Positions 1-6,638 of a stretch of 41,361 bases of DNA are shown piece by piece. How positions within the stretch are numbered: the stretch's first letter is position 1; each line of letters begins with the position of its first letter. The DNA comes from a virus: IMG/VR virus record IMGVR_UViG_3300010413_000078, positions 1 through 41,361 of that record; one strand, given 5' to 3'. Under the pieces are notes generated by a model. That model made no database searches and was not told where the DNA came from. It saw nothing but the letters and a program-made list of their open reading frames with translations. Position numbers and translations under genes: made by a program.

Positions 1-2
1 AT

Positions 3-134
3 AAATGCGGTGGATCGTGTACGCGCATCCTGTCACAGACATCCCCGCCGCGTGGGTTCGGTGAGTCTGCGATTGACCGTGTCAACAAGAATTGGGACAA
101 GCCACCTGGTCTGAAGGGCAAGCGAGGCAAGTGA
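3..134 (+). CDS. C-terminal part of a small ORF cut by the left edge
   Basis: An open frame enters from the left edge (first codons K-C-G-G-S-C) and stops at TGA 132-134. That stop overlaps the ATG of the CHAP gene as TGATG, an arrangement typical of translationally coupled phage genes. The visible 43 residues are basic (ends GLKGKRGK), contain two cysteines spaced CGGSC, and match no family I know. If the right edge joins the left edge, the frame continues back to GTG at 41346, giving a complete 49-residue protein. The function is unknown. That it is coding is inferred from the overlap and from the junction continuity only. Confidence 0.45.
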   Translation, partial: KCGGSCTRILSQTSPPRGFGESAIDRVNKNWDKPPGLKGKRGK

Positions 135-646
135 TGTGGAGACAAGAGCTTCCGTTTGAGCTTGTGGCCTTGCTGTGTGCCAAAGATACTGTCGGACTAC
201 GTGAGCAAGCAGGTAACCGTGGTCCAGCTATTGAGGTGATTCAGCGAGCCGCTAACGTATCCATTGGCGCACCTTGGTGTGCAGCGTTCGTCAACTGGTG
301 CGCCGAATATGCATCTGTCGTAAAAAATGAACGAAGTCCACTTGAAAGCGTGGAGTTCCAGGCGTACGTACCCAGTTACCATAAATGGGCAAAGGATAAC
401 GGTCTCACAATCCCGTTTGAAGAGGTCTATCCAGGTTCCATCTTTCTTAAGTGGAGCCTCGACAAACGACGGTGGGGACACATGGGCTTTATTGAGTACC
501 ATATTAATGACGGTGTCGTGAGACAGATTAAAACAGTTGAAGGTAATAGTAACGATACAGGTAGTAGTGAAGGGCTGGAGGTCGTAAGACTGGTCAGAGA
601 TGTTGATGTTGGAACGTACGCTTTCATTGATTGGAGGAAGAGATGA
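134..646 (+). CDS. CHAP-domain peptidoglycan hydrolase (candidate endolysin)
   Basis: 170 residues forming a single CHAP domain, the NlpC/P60-like cysteine amidase/endopeptidase fold that cleaves peptidoglycan. With the start at ATG 134, the catalytic cysteine is C49 in G-A-P-W-C-A-A-F-V, the histidine is H116 in W-G-H-M-G, and the third polar residue lies in V-E-G-N (E136/N138). The conserved N-terminal helix with an R-G-P segment precedes the cysteine, as in phage CHAP proteins of this size. ATG 134 has GCGAGG about 8 bases upstream and overlaps the previous stop (TGATG); an in-frame TTG at 92 is less likely. No signal peptide or cell-wall-binding domain is seen, so export would need a holin; the next gene is a membrane protein. 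It sits at the head of the rightward operon, away from the tail genes where an endolysin is often found, so an entry-related role cannot be excluded. Confidence 0.82.
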   Translation: MWRQELPFELVALLCAKDTVGLREQAGNRGPAIEVIQRAANVSIGAPWCAAFVNWCAEYASVVKNERSPLESVEFQAYVPSYHKWAKDNGLTIPFEEVYPGSIFLKWSLDKRRWGHMGFIEYHINDGVVRQIKTVEGNSNDTGSSEGLEVVRLVRDVDVGTYAFIDWRKR

Positions 647-933
647 CGCAGGGACCACAAGTATCGGCCTTGTCGCCCATCGAATGGGTACTGCTCAGTA
701 TGCTGGTGTTCCGTGCGACTGGGCTGGCTACGTACCCGCTATGGGTTTTTTATGCGGTACTGTTTGGCTGGGTTGCCTTGTTGTACACCGACCTGCATCG
801 CAGGAAGAAAAAGTTGCTACAGATGAAGGAAAAGATTGACGCGGACCTAGACTACCTGCTTGACAGGTTACCAGAACCGCCAGATCCGTTGAACGACAGC
901 AACGTATTCTTCAACTCCAAGGAGATGCATTGA
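643..933 (+). CDS. Small two-helix membrane protein, possible holin partner of the CHAP enzyme
   Basis: 96 residues. The ATG at 643 overlaps the CHAP stop (ATGA) and follows a strong GGAGGAAGAG ribosome site. Two hydrophobic segments (about residues 12-30 and 34-52) are followed by a basic stretch (HRRKKK) and a charged, probably helical C-terminal tail ending in a proline-rich segment. A short membrane protein directly behind a peptidoglycan hydrolase is the usual holin arrangement, but there is no family-specific motif, so the holin role is inferred from position and topology only. It could instead be a superinfection or membrane-stress protein. Confidence 0.6.
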   Translation: MTQGPQVSALSPIEWVLLSMLVFRATGLATYPLWVFYAVLFGWVALLYTDLHRRKKKLLQMKEKIDADLDYLLDRLPEPPDPLNDSNVFFNSKEMH

Positions 934-1235
934 ATAAGCCACTACTGGAGAAGAGGCGGTGCAAAGCTTGTCATCAATATCTGCCTGAGAAGAAGCCTGA
1001 TGGCGGGAATATTGTATACGGCGAAGGCACTGGATACCTTGCGTTGACACCTGAAGGTCGTAAGCTTATGATGAAGAGTATGATAAGTGAGTGGCAACGC
1101 AATATCATCGAAGTATGCTCTTACGTCATAGGCAAAGGAGTCAAAGGCGAGCTAACGGCAGACGATAGTGTCTATGTCGCGGCCAGCGAACTTCTGCAAG
1201 CCGCCATTGACAATTTCCCGAAGAGGGTAAAGTAG
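930..1235 (+). CDS. Hypothetical protein with one CxxC knuckle
   Basis: 101 residues, starting at TTG 930 inside the end of the membrane-protein gene, with AAGGAG five bases upstream, which makes the unusual start credible. The N-terminus has C-K-A-C-H, half of a zinc-ribbon-like site with no second pair in the chain. The rest is predicted helical. Its stop TAG overlaps the next gene's GTG start. I do not recognise the family. Its place between a lysis-like pair and nucleotide-related enzymes does not define a role. Confidence 0.55.
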   Translation: MNKPLLEKRRCKACHQYLPEKKPDGGNIVYGEGTGYLALTPEGRKLMMKSMISEWQRNIIEVCSYVIGKGVKGELTADDSVYVAASELLQAAIDNFPKRVK

Positions 1236-1855
1236 TGAGCGATTGGATCGAAACGTTCTCCGGCAAGAAGTTCCTGCCGCAAGCACCAGATCCACGCAAG
1301 ATCGATATTGTCGATATCGCACACGCACTGTCAATGAAGTGTCGGTACGGCGGCCACACCAGACAGTTCTATTCCGTGGCCCAGCATAGCGTCATTGTCA
1401 GTACCGTTGTGCCAGAAGAGTACGCACTTGAAGGCTTACTGCACGACGCTGCAGAGGCCTATATGCCGGATATACCCAGGACAATGCGTACACACCTGGT
1501 TGGGGCAGATGAGTTTGAGAATCAGATTCATTTAGCAGTTGCGCACAGGTTCAGTCTTGTGTATCCTTATCCAGAGATTGTCGTTCAGGCTGACGACAGG
1601 ATACTGGTGGACGAGGCGCGTGACCTGATGCATAGTTGTGGGGCAGAATGGGAATGGGAATCGTGGGGCTTGTCAGGGAAAGGATACGGCATTAAGGTGA
1701 AGCCGGTACTGCCCAAAGAAGCGCACGAGATGTTCGTTACACGTTATGCCTCACTCATTGAGACCAGAGACGTAGAAGACCCGTGGCACTTCAAGTCTAT
1801 TATGAAAGAGAGGAGAACGAGTAATGACAAGAGAAGAGCTAAGTCGTACTCTTGA
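1235..1855 (+). CDS. HD-superfamily phosphohydrolase (YfbR-like nucleotidase type)
   Basis: 206 residues. The metal-binding HD signature is visible: H51 in S-V-A-Q-H-S, H70-D71 in L-L-H-D-A-A-E, and an aspartate around D120/D121 in A-D-D-R. This is the pattern of small HD hydrolases such as YfbR, which dephosphorylate deoxynucleoside monophosphates; phage versions are thought to adjust the nucleotide pool. Substrate specificity cannot be read from the sequence. The GTG start at 1235 follows GAGGG and overlaps the upstream stop by one base. The last about 25 residues are very basic and overlap the next gene by 32 bases. No thymidylate synthase, dCTP deaminase or polymerase lies nearby, so the pathway context is missing. 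Confidence 0.8.
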   Translation: MSDWIETFSGKKFLPQAPDPRKIDIVDIAHALSMKCRYGGHTRQFYSVAQHSVIVSTVVPEEYALEGLLHDAAEAYMPDIPRTMRTHLVGADEFENQIHLAVAHRFSLVYPYPEIVVQADDRILVDEARDLMHSCGAEWEWESWGLSGKGYGIKVKPVLPKEAHEMFVTRYASLIETRDVEDPWHFKSIMKERRTSNDKRRAKSYS

Positions 1856-2219
1856 CGTAGTGTTCCAGGAATGCAGAATGTTGCGCGATGCCGGACAGAA
1901 GGAGTACGCCCGTCAAGAAGAAAATGCGTTTGGCAACTTTGAGCGGATTGCCGCATGGCTTGACGGCATGACTATCAACAGGGAGACTGTAGTACTCGTC
2001 TACGCACTGAAGCATTTGGATGGCATTCTATCGTACCTGAATGGACATAGGAGCCAGCGTGAGGATGTGCGTGGACGGGTCAATGACCTGATAGTGTACC
2101 TGGGCATCCTACGCGGCATGATCGATGAGACCGAAGGATATGGGCACACCTTTGACGATGCATTAGATGACGATGACTTCGACTACGATGAACTTATACC
2201 ACTGGAGATACCAAGATGA
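1824..2219 (+). CDS. Conserved phage protein, helical with acidic tail
   Basis: 131 residues. The body contains Q-K-E-Y-A-R, N-A-F-G-N-F-E-R, Y-A-L-K-H-L-D-G and R-V-N-D-L-I-V-Y-L, a pattern I recognise from a widespread small phage protein family of unknown function found among early genes. The C-terminus is a run of Asp/Glu (about residues 110-125), suggesting a nucleic-acid-mimicking or metal-binding tail. The ATG at 1824 has GGAG seven bases upstream and lies inside the end of the HD gene. It is coupled to the next gene by ATGA at 2216. Confidence 0.6.
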   Translation: MTREELSRTLDVVFQECRMLRDAGQKEYARQEENAFGNFERIAAWLDGMTINRETVVLVYALKHLDGILSYLNGHRSQREDVRGRVNDLIVYLGILRGMIDETEGYGHTFDDALDDDDFDYDELIPLEIPR

Positions 2220-3301
2220 GCGACTGGGGAAACACTTGGACGGACGAGGAAAAGGCTAAGCTGGTCAAGATGAATAACATGAACTACTCTTGGGCAGAGA
2301 TCGGTGATATGCTCGGGCGATCCGGGAAGTCGTGCAAGAGTAAGTTCGAAAGGATGGTCAAGAAGGGCGTGACCGCTGAGGCTAAAGCGATCAGACCAGA
2401 ATTTGCTGAAGACTACCATTGGCCGGAAGAGGTTGACTGGCGAGAATGGATTGATATTTGGGGCGAACAGCTTGAGAAAGAGAAGAAGATAGACCCCATT
2501 AATACCAAGCTTACCATTAACTTGAAGAAAACTGACGAGCCGATCAATATAGCATTCGCAGGCGATCTGCACATGGGCGGCGGGTTCACCAACCATAGTC
2601 TGATCAGGAGCACAATTGAGTTCATCCTGGACACGGACAATATGTACGTTGCACTGGTTGGCGACGTTATTGAAGGGTTCCTGCCCAACTTCCGGTCCGC
2701 AGAGGCCAGAGAGCAGATGCCAGCCAGCGTCAAGGCACAGATCAATGCGTATGGCTCGCTGGTGAACGAACTGTTGTCTGAAGGTAAGCTGTTGTGTGCG
2801 TCGTGGGGCGACCATGACGGGATGTGGTTTGAGAAGGCTGTAGGTATGAATGTCATCAAGCATACAATACACGACAGGGTGCCGTACTTCAGTGGACGCG
2901 GCTTGGTGACTGTTATGCTGGGCGGCCAGAAATACTACATTATCGCCAACCACAGGGAGAACAGCAGGAGCCAGTGGAACAGGACACACCCGTCCCGGCG
3001 ACAGTTCGACAAGTTCTTCCCAGCCGATATTATGGTGACAGGGCACACGCACTCGCCGTCCTACCAGATGGACTACCAGTTGATGGACGCGAGAGAGGCA
3101 GGACTTGACATTGGCGGCAAGGTATGGTATGTTGTTACAGGCACCGCGAAAACGGGGCCGGACGTATACACAATTCGTGGCTGGAATAAGGGAGTGTTCG
3201 GTGTACCGACAGCCACACTGTTCCCGGACAAGCACGACATCGAGATGCATTCCAGTCCGTTGTACGCTCACGCATTCACGGAGGGCATCAAAGCACTATG
3301 A
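2216..3301 (+). CDS. Calcineurin-like metallophosphoesterase with N-terminal Myb/SANT-like segment
   Basis: 361 residues. The metallophosphoesterase signature is complete: D117 and H119 in G-D-L-H, D150 in G-D-V-I, G-D-H-D (198-201), H246 in A-N-H-R, and H277/H279 in G-H-T-H. These enzymes use a dinuclear metal centre to cleave phosphodiesters or phosphomonoesters. Residues 1-55 (W-T-D-E-E, W-A-E-I-G-D-M-L-G-R-S, C-K-S-K-F) look like a Myb/SANT helix-turn-helix, so the enzyme probably acts on or near DNA. A charged linker (about 60-105) joins the halves. It overlaps its neighbours by ATGA at both ends, so it is part of the early operon. Whether it is a nuclease, a phosphatase or a DNA-end processing enzyme is open. 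Confidence 0.8.
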   Translation: MSDWGNTWTDEEKAKLVKMNNMNYSWAEIGDMLGRSGKSCKSKFERMVKKGVTAEAKAIRPEFAEDYHWPEEVDWREWIDIWGEQLEKEKKIDPINTKLTINLKKTDEPINIAFAGDLHMGGGFTNHSLIRSTIEFILDTDNMYVALVGDVIEGFLPNFRSAEAREQMPASVKAQINAYGSLVNELLSEGKLLCASWGDHDGMWFEKAVGMNVIKHTIHDRVPYFSGRGLVTVMLGGQKYYIIANHRENSRSQWNRTHPSRRQFDKFFPADIMVTGHTHSPSYQMDYQLMDAREAGLDIGGKVWYVVTGTAKTGPDVYTIRGWNKGVFGVPTATLFPDKHDIEMHSSPLYAHAFTEGIKAL

Positions 3302-3549
3302 CAACGCAGGACAGTATTGACGAGATCCTGGAGCTAATGAGAACCGTTGTCGATAAGAAAGGGACAACCCATATCTCAGACGGCCACTGCACGTTCGGTG
3401 TCGAGTATCCATCGCTATCCAGACAGAGCGATGGTATAACATACTTCTCGGCACTGGACTTACACGGGAGATTCTTTTTTACTGACAAGACGATGAAGGG
3501 AGTGTTACAGCGTGTACGTAAACACATCAAAGAGAAGCACGGACTATAA
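3298..3549 (+). CDS. Small hypothetical protein
   Basis: 83 residues, ATGA overlap with the phosphoesterase gene. It has an amphipathic helix at the N-terminus, a middle with many aromatic residues (F-S-A-L-D-L-H-G-R-F-F-F) and a basic helical C-terminus (R-V-R-K-H-I-K-E-K-H). No family is recognised. The 38-base overlap with the next gene is long but in a different frame. Confidence 0.5.
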   Translation: MTTQDSIDEILELMRTVVDKKGTTHISDGHCTFGVEYPSLSRQSDGITYFSALDLHGRFFFTDKTMKGVLQRVRKHIKEKHGL

Positions 3550-3979
3550 CCGTACCTACGTACGACCAGGGTGGCTACCTGAAGATCAAAGGAGATGGCG
3601 AGTGGTACAGGAGTTACCACGTTACGAAATTTCTAACGATGGGCTGGTAAGGGTAAGGGCTGACGAAAACAGGCTACCGTTGTACGTTATGCAGCCAAGG
3701 TGGACAAAGGGTAGCCTGTGCGTGTTTTTGTTGGGGGCTGACGGCCGAGATAAAGTCAGGAGGATCTACAGGCTCATGGAACAATATTGGCCGAAAGCAT
3801 GGTATCCGTCTGGGTGGCAAGCACCAGTATACCAGCCTGACCCGCGCAAGGACAGAAGGTTCAAGATTACAGAAGTGCAACGTCAGGAGATAATGCAGTC
3901 TGGCTTACGACCACCACAATTGGCAGAGCTATATCCGTTGAACGAACGCACAATAAGACATATCAAGTATGGCAGGTGA
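3512..3979 (+). CDS. NUMOD4-like protein with C-terminal helix-turn-helix, no HNH nuclease
   Basis: 155 residues. Residues about 29-95 read W-R-V-V-Q-E-L-P-R-Y-E-I-S-N-D-G-L-V-R-V, matching NUMOD4, a DNA-binding module usually found in front of HNH homing endonucleases. The C-terminus (E-V-Q-R-Q-E-I-M-Q, A-E-L-Y-P-L-N-E-R-T-I-R-H-I) resembles a short helix-turn-helix. No HNH histidine-asparagine motif exists, so cleavage activity is not expected. The start is uncertain. GTG 3512 keeps the conserved first tryptophan of NUMOD4; GTG 3602 has the better ribosome site (AAGGAG) but loses that tryptophan. It could be a DNA-binding regulator derived from a homing-endonuclease module. Confidence 0.65.
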   Translation: MYVNTSKRSTDYNRTYVRPGWLPEDQRRWRVVQELPRYEISNDGLVRVRADENRLPLYVMQPRWTKGSLCVFLLGADGRDKVRRIYRLMEQYWPKAWYPSGWQAPVYQPDPRKDRRFKITEVQRQEIMQSGLRPPQLAELYPLNERTIRHIKYGR

Positions 3980-4196
3980 CTGGAAGACGGTGCGTGAGAT
4001 ACCACGGTATGAGATTGCGCCTGACGGGAAGGTACGTATCCGCGATGGCTTTCGTAACGCCGGATACGTCGTTCAGAGACTTAGACGAGGGAAGCTAGGC
4101 TCTGAATACGTTTACCTGTTCCAAGATGGAACACGGTACAAGAGAAGTATCAATTCACTCATTGGCCGATACTGGCCAGAAAAGGAAGATGCCTAA
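3969..4196 (+). CDS. Second, shorter NUMOD4-like protein
   Basis: 75 residues, paralogous to the N-terminal half of the preceding protein: D-W-K-T-V-R-E-I-P-R-Y-E-I-A-P-D-G-K-V-R-I against W-R-V-V-Q-E-L-P-R-Y-E-I-S-N-D-G-L-V-R-V, and both end the module with Y-W-P. It lacks the helix-turn-helix tail. It overlaps the upstream gene by 11 bases and the next by one (TAATG). The tandem pair suggests local duplication. Function unknown; DNA binding is inferred from the module. Confidence 0.6.
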   Translation: MAGDWKTVREIPRYEIAPDGKVRIRDGFRNAGYVVQRLRRGKLGSEYVYLFQDGTRYKRSINSLIGRYWPEKEDA

Positions 4197-4501
4197 TGCC
4201 TTACACTCAGCAATGCCACGTAGTAGCATCTGGATCGTTCCCTGACGAGGGGCTGTTTATGTTTGTGCCTAGCAAGACGTACTTTGATTTCGACCAGGAG
4301 CCTGGCAAGGTACTGCGTGTTGCACTTGACCCTGATAAATACCATATCGCTGAGCTACCACCACAAGGTTGGTGGGTAGCTGGACTATTGGCTGGAGAAG
4401 ATTGCTCCAGTGAAGCATTCAAGGGATGTTTGCAATCTATTGACGAGATTTACAACAGCCGAGGTAAAGCCTATGCACTTGCACTGGAAGACGAAGGCTA
4501 A
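4196..4501 (+). CDS. Small hypothetical protein
   Basis: 101 residues, with its start in TAATG at the end of the previous gene. It has an acidic pI by eye, two cysteines near the C-terminus (D-C-S-S-E and G-C-L) and no signal or membrane segment. No recognised family. It is co-transcribed with the rest of the rightward operon. Confidence 0.5.
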   Translation: MPYTQQCHVVASGSFPDEGLFMFVPSKTYFDFDQEPGKVLRVALDPDKYHIAELPPQGWWVAGLLAGEDCSSEAFKGCLQSIDEIYNSRGKAYALALEDEG

Positions 4502-4784
4502 GAACCAGAGAGCACAGATGGCAATCTATGAGCAACTAGCAAATATATCGTCCAACGTCGCTGACTTGGCAGTGTTCCAGAGCCAACTATCACAGGACAG
4601 ATATAGCGAGCTTGTTGAATGGGTTGAAGATATACAGAAATGTATTGAGCTAACACAGTGTAAGCATTGTGATGGAGAGGGTAACGCAGAAGGGCTGGAC
4701 GTTAAGTGTGCGGCCTGTGCGGGGCTTGGTGTACGGATCTATATATCTGATCCGCCACTACTCATCCAATTGCTCAGTGATTAG
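4473..4784 (+). CDS. Small protein with DnaJ-type CxxCxGxG zinc motifs
   Basis: 103 residues from ATG 4473, which has CGAGG eight bases upstream; ATG 4518, just after the upstream stop, is an alternative. A helical first half is followed by C-K-H-C-D-G-E-G and C-A-A-C-A-G-L-G, two CxxCxGxG elements as in the DnaJ cysteine-rich zinc domain but only one pair. Such mini zinc proteins occur in phages and are thought to bind zinc for protein contact. It is the last gene of the rightward operon, and its TAG overlaps the stop of the converging minus-strand gene. Confidence 0.6.
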   Translation: MHLHWKTKAKNQRAQMAIYEQLANISSNVADLAVFQSQLSQDRYSELVEWVEDIQKCIELTQCKHCDGEGNAEGLDVKCAACAGLGVRIYISDPPLLIQLLSD

Positions 4785-5485
4785 AGTATAGCAGCCAACA
4801 GTACGGCGGCAACTCCAATCCCGATCCCGATGCCCACTTGGGGGATATTGATTTTCCCTCTTGTGGGCAAATCGGGGTCAATGTTATTCATGCACAATAT
4901 ATCGTCAATAGTTACTGGCATATCGCCAAAAGATACATCACACTTGGCCACACCAGCATCGTCTCTTGATAATGCAATCGTTGGGGTCAGCCCTACCTCA
5001 TACTTCAAAGACGCGCTACCAGTCCTAGCGTTCGTGTCTATCGTTACCTTGCCGTCCGTGGCTATATATCCGTCCTCGAAGTTCGATCTATCGCTTATCT
5101 CGGCTGATACCGTGTCACCTTCAACAGTGACATTGTCGAGTGCGGTTTCAAGCTCATATTCCAATCGGGTATTCATCGAAGACAGAAACTCTATCTGGTG
5201 GTTCTGCTCATGGATATAGGCAGTCAGGTCAACAATAACATGATTCATGCTATCGGCAATGGAAGCGAAGAGTTCATTTGAGTTACGATACTCAAATGAT
5301 ATGCGCTCGAATGCATCTCTGGCCTCTGATAACTGTACATGCGTCACGGAATCAGATACGGCCAACGCATTGTTCCTGGCCAGCAGTTCATCTATTGTCG
5401 GCTTACCAGACCACCGACCTATCCATATCCCGGCAGATAAGGCTACCACCGTAGCCAAGATTGACCCTACTGTGCTTACTTTCAT
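4781..5485 (-). CDS. Membrane-anchored coiled protein, candidate spanin
   Basis: 234 residues, the last gene of the leftward unit. An N-terminal hydrophobic anchor (about 5-24, with V-G-S-I-L-A-T-V-V-A-L) is followed by a long polar helical region (about 30-115), then a beta-rich acidic segment, and finally a second very hydrophobic C-terminal segment with Gly-Ile repeats (about 214-234). A protein anchored at both ends with a coiled middle would fit a unimolecular spanin bridging the cell membranes, or a tail/virion membrane protein. No lipobox is visible. It follows a short membrane protein with TAATG overlap, so a lysis cassette is plausible but unproven. Confidence 0.5.
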   Translation of the reverse strand: MKVSTVGSILATVVALSAGIWIGRWSGKPTIDELLARNNALAVSDSVTHVQLSEARDAFERISFEYRNSNELFASIADSMNHVIVDLTAYIHEQNHQIEFLSSMNTRLEYELETALDNVTVEGDTVSAEISDRSNFEDGYIATDGKVTIDTNARTGSASLKYEVGLTPTIALSRDDAGVAKCDVSFGDMPVTIDDILCMNNIDPDLPTRGKINIPQVGIGIGIGVAAVLLAAIL

Positions 5486-5769
5486 TAAGATTTCTCCGTC
5501 ACACCGGTCTGTACGCTCGCTTTCTTCGTATCAACGAATGTTGCCCTGCCTTTATTGATGCCGTATCCACCAAGGCCAAGCCAAGCTATACCGTCACGAA
5601 AGCTGTTAACGAATCCCTCCCATTGTGTCCATTCCTGTCCGGCAAATCCAATACGCCAGCCGACAAAAGAATAGCAAACGAAAAGTGAGAGTACAGCACT
5701 AATGAGTGCCACACGCCCAGCACTTACTTTATTGGGATCGTCAGGACTCCTAATTACTGACTTTATCAT
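5485..5769 (-). CDS. Small membrane protein, holin-like
   Basis: 94 residues. One clear transmembrane segment (about 19-40, A-L-I-S-A-V-L-S-L-F-V) and a weaker hydrophobic stretch (I-A-W-L-G-L-G-G-Y-G) are followed by a charged C-terminal tail. Size, topology and place between two other membrane proteins fit a holin, but no family signature is certain. It starts three bases after the upstream stop (TGAACAATG, GCAGG ribosome site) and overlaps the next gene as TAATG. Confidence 0.5.
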   Translation of the reverse strand: MIKSVIRSPDDPNKVSAGRVALISAVLSLFVCYSFVGWRIGFAGQEWTQWEGFVNSFRDGIAWLGLGGYGINKGRATFVDTKKASVQTGVTEKS

Positions 5770-5772
5770 TGT

Positions 5773-6222
5773 TCACCTGCTGGCTAGTGGCTCTGCACCG
5801 CAGACCTGTAGTAATGTAGCTGCACTATGCTGCGTATTGGGATCGTCGTGTACACGTATCGCACACAGCGTCCAGGTGGAGAGTGACACCAAATAGTTAA
5901 TATCTCGGTCAAACGAGTCCACCCTGTCTCGTAAATGCTCTACATTGCTTGCTATCTCTACATTCTTATCGTAGTTAGCCTGTACTTTATCAGGTAGCGT
6001 CGTAAATCCAACAAACATCGCTCCTACCGTAAAGCCGAACGTAAGAACAGTTAAAAGTGCAAGCACATTTCTAGTCGTGTCTGACAGGTTCGAGAACCAT
6101 CCTCCAGTTGTAGCCATCATAATCATCGCCGCATCCTGTAGATGTTCTAGTGTATGTTCAAAAGATCGTATCGTAGCATCATGTAACCATGATGCCGCTG
6201 TTTGGCCAATGTGGTGTTCCAT
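5773..6222 (-). CDS. Membrane protein with soluble coiled C-terminus
   Basis: 149 residues from ATG 6222 (an in-frame GTG at 6231 is the alternative; AGGTG precedes the ATG at good spacing). The N-terminal third is His/Met-rich and amphipathic. A transmembrane segment lies at about 53-75 (V-L-A-L-L-T-V-L-T-F-G-F). The rest alternates charged residues as in a coiled coil (V-E-H-L-R-D-R-V-D-S-F). It is the first of three consecutive membrane proteins after the fibre genes; function unknown, possibly lysis. Confidence 0.5.
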   Translation of the reverse strand: MEHHIGQTAASWLHDATIRSFEHTLEHLQDAAMIMMATTGGWFSNLSDTTRNVLALLTVLTFGFTVGAMFVGFTTLPDKVQANYDKNVEIASNVEHLRDRVDSFDRDINYLVSLSTWTLCAIRVHDDPNTQHSAATLLQVCGAEPLASR

Positions 6223-6236
6223 AACCCACACCTATG

Positions 6237-6638
6237 CTATGAGACAGCAAGCGTTACATCTCCCTCTCCCCAGATTTCACCTTTTTCGCCAGTATAAATA
6301 CTGCTATTTGCTGACAAAAGTATCTGAATATCATAATACCTGTGCGTAGAGCCAATGGCCCTGGTATCGGCAGGCACTAAGTCAAACCTCAAGATCGGGT
6401 CTCCATCACCACTGCCATCGTCCTCAAGTTGGCCGGTCCCAGGGACGTCGGAAGTTGTGATTTCCTTCTGGATGATTGCGTCAATATCGGCGTCTGATTC
6501 GTCGTCCTTGATTGTCAACCATCCCTTGGTAATATACACACCAATCGGTAGATTGCTCGCAGTACGATCAATCGTTCGTCGTATAAGTAATGAGTCGCCA
6601 GTGGCAAACCCTGAAATCGTCGCAGAGAAATTAGGCAT
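6237..6638 (-). CDS. Small virion-associated protein of unknown function
   Basis: 133 residues, beta-rich, starting inside the end of the giant fibre gene (8-base overlap, ATGCCTAA). It has recurring Thr/Ile/Asp strands (I-R-R-T-I-D-R, W-L-T-I-K-D-D-E, Y-Y-D-I-Q-I-L-L-S) without cysteines or membrane segments. Small proteins of this type behind tail-fibre genes are often fibre accessory or adaptor proteins. I infer that role from position only. Confidence 0.5.
   Translation of the reverse strand: MPNFSATISGFATGDSLLIRRTIDRTASNLPIGVYITKGWLTIKDDESDADIDAIIQKEITTSDVPGTGQLEDDGSGDGDPILRFDLVPADTRAIGSTHRYYDIQILLSANSSIYTGEKGEIWGEGDVTLAVS

Noticed and set aside
2183-3271. 362-residue open frame on the minus strand
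   Set aside because: Antisense to the metallophosphoesterase gene, which has a full active-site pattern.
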